A stretch of 19,425 bases of DNA from an uncultured Gammaproteobacteria bacterium (lineage in GTDB: Bacteria > Pseudomonadota > Gammaproteobacteria > Coxiellales > Coxiellaceae): assembly GCA_903870185.1 (NCBI GenBank), contig CAIQCE010000012.1, positions 1 through 19,425 on the forward strand, read 5' to 3'. This document shows positions 8,685 through 16,029 of the stretch, one piece after another (position 1 is the first letter of the stretch; every line of letters starts with the position of its first letter). A model generated the notes under the pieces. The model was not told where the DNA came from and made no database searches. It worked only from the letters and a program-made list of their open reading frames with translations. The translations under genes were made by a program, and so were the position numbers.

Positions 8685-9503
8685 ATGACCTACCTTGCTA
8701 AAGAAGCCGCTCGAGTCATTAAAGAACGAGCACAAAATTTTATTCCTAAAATCGGAATCATCTGCGGTTCAGGGCTAGGAGCGCTAGCAGAAGCGATCGA
8801 AAGCCCCATTATTATTCCTTACACTGAAATTCCAGGATTTCCTCAATGCTCAGTTGAGGGACATGGGGGTAATTTATTTTTGGGTTTACTCAAAGGTGTT
8901 CCTGTAGTCTGTTTACAAGGACGAGCTCATTATTATGAAGGAGTCGACAATGAGGCGATACAAACACTCGTTAGAACTTTAAAATTATTGGGCTGTGAAA
9001 CTTTAGTTGCAACTAATTCTGCGGGCTCACTAAGACCTGCTGTTAAGCCAGGCAGCTTAGTCATAATCAATGATCACATCAATATGCAATTCCGAAGTGT
9101 ATTATCTGGGCCCAACGATGATGAATTTGGTCCACGATTTATAGGGCTTGAAGATGCTTATGATCCCAAACTCCGTCAACAATTCCATACGGCAGGCCAA
9201 TCATTAGGCCTCAATTTGCATGAAGGTGTTTATATCGCTGTACTAGGACCATTTTTTGAAACTCCGGCTGAAATTCGTGCATTTGCAACTCTCGGCGCGG
9301 ATATGGTGGGAATGTCAACGGTGCCTGAAGTGATTGTGGCTCGTCATTGCGGGCTTAGAGTGGCTGCGATTTCAGTGATTACTAATCTAGCTGCTGGCAT
9401 GAATCCTCAACAACTTTCTCATGAAGAAACTTTAGATAATGCCAATCTAGCCAGTGCTAATTTGATTCAATTGATTTTAAATTTTGTGGGATCCTATCAT
9501 TGA
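8685..9503 (+). CDS. Purine nucleoside phosphorylase, trimeric (PNP/XapA) type
   Basis: The enzyme splits purine (deoxy)ribonucleosides with phosphate into the base and (deoxy)ribose 1-phosphate. The product is 272 residues, as in the inosine/guanosine-specific trimeric family rather than the DeoD hexamers. Visible signatures are the phosphate site 'G-S-G-L-G' (about residues 28-32), 'G-R-A-H-Y-Y-E-G' with the phosphate-site His near 82, 'T-N-S-A-G-S-L', 'G-P-F-F-E-T-P-A-E' with the base-binding Glu, 'M-S-T-V-P-E-V-I-V-A-R-H' and 'I-T-N-L-A-A-G-M' with the base-binding Asn. GGAAG precedes the ATG. Its stop overlaps deoC, which handles the deoxyribose product after a mutase step. Symbols used for the family vary (punA, xapA, pnp). 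Confidence 0.95.
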   Translation: MTYLAKEAARVIKERAQNFIPKIGIICGSGLGALAEAIESPIIIPYTEIPGFPQCSVEGHGGNLFLGLLKGVPVVCLQGRAHYYEGVDNEAIQTLVRTLKLLGCETLVATNSAGSLRPAVKPGSLVIINDHINMQFRSVLSGPNDDEFGPRFIGLEDAYDPKLRQQFHTAGQSLGLNLHEGVYIAVLGPFFETPAEIRAFATLGADMVGMSTVPEVIVARHCGLRVAAISVITNLAAGMNPQQLSHEETLDNANLASANLIQLILNFVGSYH

Positions 9504-10219
9504 GAAATCCTCAATATGTGAAATGGATGGTTCATTGCATGGACCTGACTTCATTAAATGAAAACGATAATCTCGAAATTATTAAGGAATTATGCAAACT
9601 TGCTGAAACCATTCATGGACACGTAGCAGCTGTTTGTGTATATCCTCAATTTGTGAGCACAGCAAAATCATCCCTTAAACAAGCTTCAATTCCAGTTGCC
9701 ACTGTCAGTAACTTCCCTCAAGGCAACCAAAACCTAGAAGACACTTTAATAGAAATTCAAAAAGCTTTAAGAGAGGGTGCCGATGAAATTGATATCGTAC
9801 TACCCTATGAGAAATTTTTAACAGGTTCAGAAAGATTCTGTTTTGATTATTTGCGCGAGTGCCGAGCTAATATTCCAACTCATTTGGTTCTAAAAGTAAT
9901 TTTAGAAACGGGAGAACTCAAAGATCCAGCGCTTATTAGAGCAGCTTCTGAGTTGGCGATAGAAGCAGGGGCAGATTTCATCAAAACTTCAACGGGTAAA
10001 ACACCGATTGGGGCTACTCTGGAAGCCGCTGAAATCATGCTCGATGCAATTCAAAATCAAAACCGAAAAGTGGGTCTAAAGATTTCGGGTGGCATTCGTA
10101 GCTATGATCAAGCGGCTGACTATTGTCGGTTAGTTGAATCGAAGATGGGGGTCGATTGGATTTCGTCTTTGCATTTCAGAATCGGGGCGAGTAGTTTGCT
10201 TAAGGATCTGCTCGAATAA
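9500..10219 (+). CDS. deoC: Deoxyribose-phosphate aldolase
   Basis: DeoC cleaves 2-deoxyribose 5-phosphate to acetaldehyde and glyceraldehyde 3-phosphate, the last step of deoxynucleoside breakdown. The class I aldolase residues are present. Counting from the TTG, they are the Schiff-base lysine Lys162 in 'D-F-I-K-T-S-T-G-K', the second lysine Lys194 in 'G-L-K-I-S-G-G' and Asp98 in 'E-I-D-I-V-L-P-Y'. The fold extends to 'F-R-I-G-A-S-S-L', the phosphate site. The likely start is TTG 9500, overlapping the phosphorylase stop (TTGA) with GGGA upstream. ATG 9527 is an alternative that would remove nine residues; the M-D-L-T-x-L-N motif of the family follows both. Its stop is only five bases from the end of the convergent gene, leaving no room for a terminator. 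Confidence 0.95.
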   Translation: MRNPQYVKWMVHCMDLTSLNENDNLEIIKELCKLAETIHGHVAAVCVYPQFVSTAKSSLKQASIPVATVSNFPQGNQNLEDTLIEIQKALREGADEIDIVLPYEKFLTGSERFCFDYLRECRANIPTHLVLKVILETGELKDPALIRAASELAIEAGADFIKTSTGKTPIGATLEAAEIMLDAIQNQNRKVGLKISGGIRSYDQAADYCRLVESKMGVDWISSLHFRIGASSLLKDLLE

Positions 10220-10224
10220 TTCTT

Positions 10225-12504
10225 TTACCTTCTTAAACCCGGTGTAACAAGCCTTCTTGCTTCTCCTGTCCTATCTTCTGATACTTCGGTACTCGATAAA
10301 CTGATCGCTGTGGAGGAAGGAGAAGGTGGCGTTGGAGCTGCTTTTGAAGATGCAAGGGGTGTTGTAGCCACAGCCGGAGTAATAAAGATAGTGGCCTTTA
10401 GTTCAACCTCTAGTGCTTTCAATAAAGCAATTTGCTCCACTAAAGTTTTTCTCTCTTGTTTCAATGATTCTAAATAAGAGGATACCTGATCCAATCGAGC
10501 CTCAGCTTTTTTAATTTGTTTATTTGCGTGATATTCCACCATTTTTGAAATGGCCCAACCTGCAATAACGAATCCAATTAATATACCTAAACCTGCAAGT
10601 GAGAAGGGATTAGAGGCAATACCCAAGACAGCTAATGAACCCACAAAACCAAAACCCATTTGGATTAAAAATGAACCCGTAGCGGCGCCTCCTACAAATA
10701 TGAGTCCTTGCTTTAAAATACTACCGATTTGTGACCTTAATTTCCCCCAAAAGCTTCGAGGAACAGTTGATAGTCGGTTAACAAAATCTATATTATCCAT
10801 ACGAGCGGAAAAAGCTTTAAAAGCGTGACCAAATGTTTTCTCTTTAAGTAAATGGGCATGTGCAGAAGAAAGCTTTAAATTCTGAAGCTCTAATCGTTTT
10901 TCTGAAACATCGGCTTCTAAATTTTTTAATTGATTTAATAATTCTGTTTCTAATACTTTATAATTCTGCTTTCGATTCTTTTCTCCTTGTCTCGCTGCTC
11001 TAAAACTCAAATAGCCCACAACTAATGCGATTGAAAATGCAGCCACTATGGGAATCAAAGCTCCTGTAGCAGAAAGCACATGAGCCCCTAACATACTGCT
11101 TAAATTAATAAAAGGAGCCATCGTGGAATAAACGAGAGAAAATCCTCCCACGGCTCCCACTAAGGTTTTAAGTATTATCCGACCCCATCGTCCTCTTTGA
11201 GCAGACCTCATCTCTTTTAGGTATGTAGATTCTGTAATACCAGCCACCATGGGTTCATTTTTTGAATTTAGTTTTATTTTTTCACTTTCAATCCTTGCTC
11301 TTAAAGCCCCTCTTTCACTTTCACCTAATTTTTCAATTTTAGTATTTTTAAAATTCTCTAAGTTTTCCCTGATTTCCAAGGATTGATTTTTGATTTCTTT
11401 AATTCTTGCCAACATCTCCAACATTAAATGATCATATGCATTGGGCAATGGGTTATTACGATTTTTATATTGTGTGTAGGCTTTATAAATTAATTGCAAA
11501 ACTATGGCGAGCATCGGTATTAAAAAGACACCAATGGGTCCTAAAGCAATTTCGGCCGGGCTGATCTGTGCTATGGAAGAAATGATGGCTTCAAATACGG
11601 CAAACCAAATACCATAGCTCACCAATAAGCCACCCAAAAAATCACCTAAGCGTTGAATACTCGTCAAAATTCTTTTTCCGAGAGGAGCGATTAAAGGCTT
11701 AGACATATCCACTTTTTTGAAAGCGGCTTTCACCTCAATTTTCTTGACTACCCTTTCACTGTAATCTTTTTTTATATTTTCTCTTTCTTCATCGTCGACT
11801 GCTTCATAATGACTCATCATTTCTGGAGTCAGCTGAACCCGAGCTAGTGCATGCTCCCCCGAAACAAGTTTTACTAAGGCGACAAAATAGGGTTTATAAC
11901 TATTGCTGCGATCATAGATTATAGAACTAGAAAGAATATTGGTTTTTTTAACATCCTGATTTTCACCCTCTTTCTTTTCTGTTTCATCTTCTTTAAATAA
12001 AATTTCTGAAACTTTCTTTTCGGGTTTAGAACGAAAATATTTTGCTAATCCCGCTAGTCCTCCAGCAATCAATGCGACCAAAGTTAGTGTTCCCGCTATA
12101 GGATCAGCTCCACTCGCGTCAATACCGGTCAGTATGCCTAGCTTTCCTCCACCCACACCCATGTCATGTAATGGTTGTAAAGTCAGTGCAGAATCTATTT
12201 CCCAGAATCGATCTATTGCCGCATTTACAGGATCGATTTTAGATTGGCTGATCCCACCCCCTTGGCCTAGGCTTTGATCATCTATAGAGTCATCCATTAG
12301 ATCTTTGATCAGTGGAGCATGCTCATCGTCTGTTCCTTCATCTGATGATGAACGAGTTGCTGCGGCTTCCCTAAGTGCTTCAGCAATATCAGGGCTGATC
12401 TTAATTTCAGCAGCTGGGATTCTTTCAGGCAGACGGTGTGATAGAGGTTGAACCTCTGAATCTGGAGATCTTGCTTGTTCTATAGGATCGGATGGTACCA
12501 TCAT
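10225..12504 (-). CDS. Multi-pass membrane/coiled-coil protein, downstream tandem paralogue
   Basis: The family is unknown. This 759-residue protein is the shorter of two tandem paralogues. A polar, probably disordered N-terminus contains a conserved 'W-E-I-D-S-A-L-T-L-Q-P-L' block and leads to one hydrophobic segment (about 130-155). A soluble domain follows (about 175-270, with 'S-S-x-I-Y-D-R-S'). Then come three similar modules, each a pair of hydrophobic helices followed by a charged coiled coil. The membrane parts are at about 288-346, 445-503 and 598-660, and the last coil ends near 710. The tail is rich in Ser, Thr, Pro and Ala and ends in basic residues. The start is ATG-ATG, five bases after the stop of the upstream paralogue, with AGG in front. 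No signal peptide is seen. The role could be membrane remodelling or host interaction, but this is inference only. Confidence 0.85.
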   Translation of the reverse strand: MMVPSDPIEQARSPDSEVQPLSHRLPERIPAAEIKISPDIAEALREAAATRSSSDEGTDDEHAPLIKDLMDDSIDDQSLGQGGGISQSKIDPVNAAIDRFWEIDSALTLQPLHDMGVGGGKLGILTGIDASGADPIAGTLTLVALIAGGLAGLAKYFRSKPEKKVSEILFKEDETEKKEGENQDVKKTNILSSSIIYDRSNSYKPYFVALVKLVSGEHALARVQLTPEMMSHYEAVDDEERENIKKDYSERVVKKIEVKAAFKKVDMSKPLIAPLGKRILTSIQRLGDFLGGLLVSYGIWFAVFEAIISSIAQISPAEIALGPIGVFLIPMLAIVLQLIYKAYTQYKNRNNPLPNAYDHLMLEMLARIKEIKNQSLEIRENLENFKNTKIEKLGESERGALRARIESEKIKLNSKNEPMVAGITESTYLKEMRSAQRGRWGRIILKTLVGAVGGFSLVYSTMAPFINLSSMLGAHVLSATGALIPIVAAFSIALVVGYLSFRAARQGEKNRKQNYKVLETELLNQLKNLEADVSEKRLELQNLKLSSAHAHLLKEKTFGHAFKAFSARMDNIDFVNRLSTVPRSFWGKLRSQIGSILKQGLIFVGGAATGSFLIQMGFGFVGSLAVLGIASNPFSLAGLGILIGFVIAGWAISKMVEYHANKQIKKAEARLDQVSSYLESLKQERKTLVEQIALLKALEVELKATIFITPAVATTPLASSKAAPTPPSPSSTAISLSSTEVSEDRTGEARRLVTPGLRR

Positions 12505-12509
12505 TTCAG

Positions 12510-14948
12510 CTACCTGGGTCCAGATCGTGGTCTATCATCAGGTTCCGCTAGTTCATTCCCTCTACTCATTGCAGCCCTATGACTTAGCACTGGAGCTGCT
12601 GCAGGAGCTGTGACTTTGCCGACTGAACCGGCCTCATAATGTGGAGGAGCTGCTATTGGCACAGCAGTATGAGCGGCAGTAGCAGCTGCTACAGGAGCTG
12701 CACTATCAGCTGCAATATGCCCTTTTTCAGCAAAATGAGTACGATCAGCCTTGAAGGTCTCTTGAGATTTTACTGTTGGCTCAGGAGCCAAGGCTTTCAA
12801 TAAACCAATTTGATTCACTAACGCTTTTCTCTCTTGGTTCAAAGATTCTAAATGAGCAGAGACTTGATCCAATTTAGTCTCAGCTTGTTTAATGTGTTTA
12901 TCGGCTTGATAATTCAATATTTTTGCAATCCCCCAACCAGCTACCACAAACGCAAGCAATATACCGATACCGGCAAGTGAAAAGGGATTGGATACGGCAC
13001 CCAAGACGGCAACCGAACCTACTAATCCAAATACCATTTGGATGACAAAACTACTGGTGCTCGCACCCCCAATCGCAACTAAACCTCGATTAACCACTTT
13101 ACCGATCCGTGATTTCAATTTTTGCCAGGAAGTTTTGGGAGTCACTGATAAATTATTAACAAAATTAGAATTATCCATGCGGGCGGTGAAGGCCTTGAAA
13201 GCCTCACCAAATGAAGGTTTAGCAACTACATCTTTATTCTCCTGTGTTTTCAATTCTTGAAGTTGTTCACGTTTATTCGCTACATCGGCCTCTAAGGCCT
13301 TCAAGTCTCCCAACAACTGCTTATTTAATGCATCATAATCTTTGGCTTGATTATTCTCACTTTGTTTGGCTGCTCGAAAGCTCACAAAACCCAACATTGA
13401 AGCAATACCCATTGCAACCAGTACTGGAATCATAAAACCACTTGCGGAAAGAGCAGTGGTTCCTGCAATAGTAGCCAGATTGACAATAGGTGCCAACGTC
13501 CAATAAACGATAGAAAATCCTCCTATCGTTCCCACTAAGGTTTTAAGTATAATTCGAGCCCACCGAGCTTTTGAATTCGACTGCATACCTTTCACATAAG
13601 TTGAGTCTGCAGCAGATGCTGCAGGTGTTACTCTTTCTCCATCGGCTTTTTTAGTTTCAGCATCAATCTTGTCTTCCAACGCTTTTCGAGCTTCTGGATT
13701 TAGACCTTTAAGCTTCTCATCTTTAAAAGTATTCAAATTCCCTTTAATTTCATTCGATTGATTTTCAGCGATTTTAATCTTGGCCAAGATCTCCAACATC
13801 AAGTGATCGTGCGCAGTCGGTGCAGGATTGTTACGATTTTTATAGGCTCGATAAGCGCTATAAGCCAATTGCAAAACCATTGCAGCAGCTGGTATTACAA
13901 ATGCACCGATAGGGCCTAATACAAGTTCAGCCGGACTAATTTGAGCGATGGAGGTAATAATAGCCTGAAATACCGCAAACCAAATACCGTAACTCACTAA
14001 AAAACTTCCAGCCAACTCTGCAAAACGATTAATCCCACCGAGGATTCTTTTCCCTAAAGGCAGTGGGGGTGGTTTGGGAGCATTGGTTTTTTGTGAAGCT
14101 AGTATAAGTTTTTCAACCAATACTTCGTTAAGATGATCTTTGAATGCCTCCTTATCTTCATCATGCATCTTCTTATAGGCTTCCATCCTATCTTCAGGCA
14201 AATGAACTCTAGCTAAGGCGAGGTCCCCTGAAGCTTGTTTGACAAGCGCCACATAAAAAGGCTCATATCCTCTACTACGATCATAGATGACAGAGCTCGA
14301 AATAATTTTTGAATCACCGACTTTCTTCGCCTCCTCCTCACCCTTTAGAAGCGTCTCAGCGCTCGTCTTTTGAAAAGCAGTAAGGCCAAAAATTCGAGTG
14401 GCAAACAATACTAACCCCGTCACTGCTGCCAATAAAGTTAATGATCCCGCGAGAGGATCCGTTCCACCACCGGAACCACCAGCCAAAAATCCAACTTGCC
14501 CTACTTTTGCGTTTTGCAAAGGTTGTAGAGTGAGGGCCCCATCGATATCCCAAAATGAATCGGAAGTATTCATAACATTAGCTGCCGCATCAGATTGGGT
14601 TGAACGTATTCGACTTCCAAAATGACGTGAAGCTTCAGCCTCAGTTTCGGAGATATGAGCAGCACTTGCTTCTTCAGCTGCATTAGGATGGCTCTCTTTA
14701 TCTTTAACTTGGACCGAAGGTTCTTGCTCAACAAGAGGCTCACCCCCTGGTGGAGATGTGACAAGTGGAACTGCAGCTGCAACAGCGGCTTCCTTCTGAA
14801 GTGATGCAGCTACATCAGGAGCAATCTCACCTATACCTCTCCCTTTTGCTCTTCTAAGCGGAGAGACTACCGTTGCCGAATCCCTCTTAAGAATAGGATC
14901 AGCATCCGAAGGCTTTACGGTTACTGTTGGTTCTGATGGGTTAGCCAT
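12510..14948 (-). CDS. Multi-pass membrane/coiled-coil protein, upstream tandem paralogue
   Basis: This 812-residue protein shares its whole architecture, and by eye about half its residues in the conserved parts, with the 759-residue protein encoded downstream. The N-terminal 130 residues are Ala/Glu/Ser-rich and probably disordered. The block 'W-D-I-D-G-A-L-T-L-Q-P-L' precedes one hydrophobic segment (about 161-188). Three membrane-hairpin modules lie at about 309-368, 468-524 and 619-681, each followed by a charged coiled coil (for example 'A-D-V-A-N-K-R-E-Q-L-Q-E-L-K'). The C-terminal 75 residues are very rich in Ala and Pro, a feature the paralogue lacks in this strength but the protein at 18464-19285 shows. 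GGAG lies nine bases before the ATG, and a TATAAT box is about 65 bases upstream. No known domain was recognised. Confidence 0.87.
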   Translation of the reverse strand: MANPSEPTVTVKPSDADPILKRDSATVVSPLRRAKGRGIGEIAPDVAASLQKEAAVAAAVPLVTSPPGGEPLVEQEPSVQVKDKESHPNAAEEASAAHISETEAEASRHFGSRIRSTQSDAAANVMNTSDSFWDIDGALTLQPLQNAKVGQVGFLAGGSGGGTDPLAGSLTLLAAVTGLVLFATRIFGLTAFQKTSAETLLKGEEEAKKVGDSKIISSSVIYDRSRGYEPFYVALVKQASGDLALARVHLPEDRMEAYKKMHDEDKEAFKDHLNEVLVEKLILASQKTNAPKPPPLPLGKRILGGINRFAELAGSFLVSYGIWFAVFQAIITSIAQISPAELVLGPIGAFVIPAAAMVLQLAYSAYRAYKNRNNPAPTAHDHLMLEILAKIKIAENQSNEIKGNLNTFKDEKLKGLNPEARKALEDKIDAETKKADGERVTPAASAADSTYVKGMQSNSKARWARIILKTLVGTIGGFSIVYWTLAPIVNLATIAGTTALSASGFMIPVLVAMGIASMLGFVSFRAAKQSENNQAKDYDALNKQLLGDLKALEADVANKREQLQELKTQENKDVVAKPSFGEAFKAFTARMDNSNFVNNLSVTPKTSWQKLKSRIGKVVNRGLVAIGGASTSSFVIQMVFGLVGSVAVLGAVSNPFSLAGIGILLAFVVAGWGIAKILNYQADKHIKQAETKLDQVSAHLESLNQERKALVNQIGLLKALAPEPTVKSQETFKADRTHFAEKGHIAADSAAPVAAATAAHTAVPIAAPPHYEAGSVGKVTAPAAAPVLSHRAAMSRGNELAEPDDRPRSGPR

Positions 14949-15011
14949 ACTGAAAAACTCCAGGAATTACTGTTGCAAAATAGTAAAATCTAACTGAAAA
15001 TGATTTCAACA

Positions 15012-15038
15012 ATTATAGGACAAATTAGAATAAATTAG
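15012..15038 (-). promoter_or_regulatory. Candidate promoter of the tandem paralogue operon, with direct repeats
   Basis: Read on the minus strand, a perfect TATAAT (15017-15012) lies about 65 bases before the ATG at 14948. Directly upstream are two copies of CTAATTT with 10-base spacing (15038-15032 and 15028-15022), occupying the -35 position where no good hexamer is seen. One-turn-spaced direct repeats next to a -10 box are typical of response-regulator sites. The layout recalls PmrA boxes, but the sequence (TAAT instead of TTAA, spacing 10 instead of 11) does not fit the consensus well. Confidence 0.45.
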
Positions 15039-15084
15039 TATTATGCTTTTGTAGGTTAGGGGCAGTTGTAGGTTGGTGCCAAAC

Positions 15085-15117
15085 AAAAAAAAGGGGGGTG
15101 AATTGCTCACCCCCCCA
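15085..15117 (-). terminator. Strong intrinsic terminator, minus strand
   Basis: On the minus strand a stem of nine base pairs (six G-C plus TGA/TCA, with one more G-U possible) closes a GCAAT loop and is followed by eight T residues (15092-15085). It is the best rho-independent terminator in the window. It lies upstream of, not after, a protein gene, so it must end an untranslated transcript or a leader. Confidence 0.85.
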
Positions 15118-15340
15118 TTGGCATTCCATAGCCAGTCAATCAATTTTATTGATTTAGCCATCCTCGGCTCACGTTCGAAAAACTCTTAAAATCCTTTTAG
15201 TGGTTATTCTTTTAGCCCTCAGAAAAACCGCCGCTCCTAGCCAAGTTCTCGTTTAACGCAGCTCTAATTTACCAGGAAGCTTTCACCCTGCAAGGCCATC
15301 TATAGGCTCCTAATGATAACTTAACTAAATCATACCGACG
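15085..15340 (-). ncRNA. Putative small RNA with repeated GGA motifs (Csr/Rsm-sponge-like)
   Basis: A minus-strand transcript of about 250 nt is predicted. It would begin after TATACT (15350-15345) and end at the strong terminator 15117-15085. No convincing protein frame exists. It contains five GGA motifs at 15310-15308, 15237-15235, 15194-15192, 15163-15161 and 15127-15125, four of them AGGA. Three sit in local hairpin loops: TAAAA/TTTTA around GGA, AGCC/GGCT around GAGGAT, and TGGC/GCCA around TATGGAAT. GGA in hairpin loops followed by a terminator is the hallmark of CsrB/CsrC and RsmY/RsmZ RNAs, which titrate CsrA. A competing longer pairing (15245-15239 with 15169-15163) would break the second hairpin. 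I checked for tmRNA, RNase P, SRP and 6S RNA hallmarks and found none. The RNA gene is fairly likely; its class is tentative. Confidence 0.45.
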
Positions 15341-15439
15341 GGTAAGTATAAATTTACAATAAATCAATGAGTTAAAATTCATTTCAAAGGAGCTTGGGCG
15401 CTCGCCTGCACACTCTAATTGGTGTTACCTACACCAGGT

Positions 15440-15453
15440 TGAGAGATCTCTCA
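15440..15453. promoter_or_regulatory. Perfect 14-bp palindrome, LetA/GacA-box-like
   Basis: TGAGAGATCTCTCA is a perfect palindrome about 100 bases upstream of the presumed start of the GGA-rich RNA. As I remember it, the Legionella LetA site is TNAGAAATTTCTNA, and the palindrome agrees at 12 of 14 positions. LetA/GacA activates Rsm RNAs from upstream sites, so position and sequence fit that model. It may instead form a hairpin in a longer transcript. A separate hairpin (AGGCATT/AATGCCT, 15484-15500) lies between it and the gene at 15564. The rest of 15118-15563 shows no protein gene. Confidence 0.4.
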
Positions 15454-15563
15454 CACTGAACCGGGGTAAATTTCCAAGAATTCAGGCATTTTTAATGCCT
15501 TTAGATTACTACCAATTTAGATGAAAAATGCTACCATGAACCTTCTTAAAATTAGGATAAATT

Positions 15564-15890
15564 ATGAGCGCAACTTGGTTCGGCTTCATAGCCCATAAAT
15601 CATTAGGTGAGATCTTGTGGATTAGCTTTGGCTTCTTAGGCCAGCTTATGTTTTCAGCTCGATTCTTAATCCAGTGGCTAAAATCAGAGGCTCATGGACA
15701 GTCTGTTATCCCCATGTCCTTTTGGTATTTCAGTATCTTTGGAAGCATGATGCTATTAGTCTATTCCATTCATATCAAAGACATTGTATTTGTATGTGCT
15801 CAATTATTTGGGCTTTCTATCTATTGCCGAAATTTGATCCTGATTAAAAATTCCAAACGAAGTCGATCAGTTAAGATTGAGGTTGATTAA
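15564..15890 (+). CDS. Small membrane protein, lipid A biosynthesis N-terminal domain (LAB_N)
   Basis: This 108-residue protein has three hydrophobic helices (about 12-36, 49-68 and 72-90) and a basic C-terminal tail. The pattern 'G-x-x-G-Q-x-x-F-x-x-R-F-x-x-Q-W-x-x-S-E' (about residues 23-42), followed by 'S-V-I-P-x-x-F-W-Y-x-S', is the signature of the domain found at the N-terminus of some LpxB proteins and as stand-alone proteins (LAB_N). Stand-alone members often neighbour lipid or sugar transferases, but none is present here. AGGA lies six bases before the ATG. A role in lipid A or undecaprenyl-linked sugar modification is an inference from the family; no catalytic residues are known to me. 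Confidence 0.88.
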   Translation: MSATWFGFIAHKSLGEILWISFGFLGQLMFSARFLIQWLKSEAHGQSVIPMSFWYFSIFGSMMLLVYSIHIKDIVFVCAQLFGLSIYCRNLILIKNSKRSRSVKIEVD

Positions 15891-15895
15891 ATAAA

Positions 15896-16017
15896 GTGCT
15901 CACTCCAGAGGGGCGTTTCATTAATTTGAGGGACATCGCGGACAGGGAAGTTATGAAGCGCTGAGGGCAGGATGCCCGTTCCCGAAAATAATGAGACGCC
16001 ACTAGGCGAGTGAGCAT
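15896..16017. repeat. Nested inverted-repeat element (MITE-like or structured RNA)
   Basis: A 122-base segment between convergent genes folds into one long hairpin. The outer arms are TGCTCACTC (15897-15905) and GAGTGAGCA (16008-16016), a perfect 9-bp match. Next come GGCGTTTCATTA (15912-15923) and TAATGAGACGCC (15989-16000), with one G-U pair. Then GGGAA/TTCCC (15945-15949/15979-15983), and at the tip GGGC/GCCC around AGGAT (15965-15977). Nothing in it looks coding, there is no T-run, and no clear target-site duplication is seen. It may be a miniature transposable element or a structured RNA. The tip loop carries a GGA motif, and three more GGA occur in the inner part on the plus strand. Confidence 0.6.
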
Positions 16018-16029
16018 CTGCGTGCTATA

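Noticed and set aside
15085..15480. tmRNA, RNase P RNA, SRP RNA or 6S RNA on the minus strand
   Set aside because: Length and terminator would suit a housekeeping RNA, but I found no tRNA-like ends with a T-arm and CCA, no GAGGAAAGTC-type RNase P core, no SRP tetraloop region and no clear 6S layout. A covariance search is needed to be sure.
15484..15508. Plus-strand terminator
   Set aside because: AGGCATT/AATGCCT forms a 7-bp hairpin, but the following TTTAGATT is a poor T-run and no plus-strand gene precedes it; noted only as a dyad.
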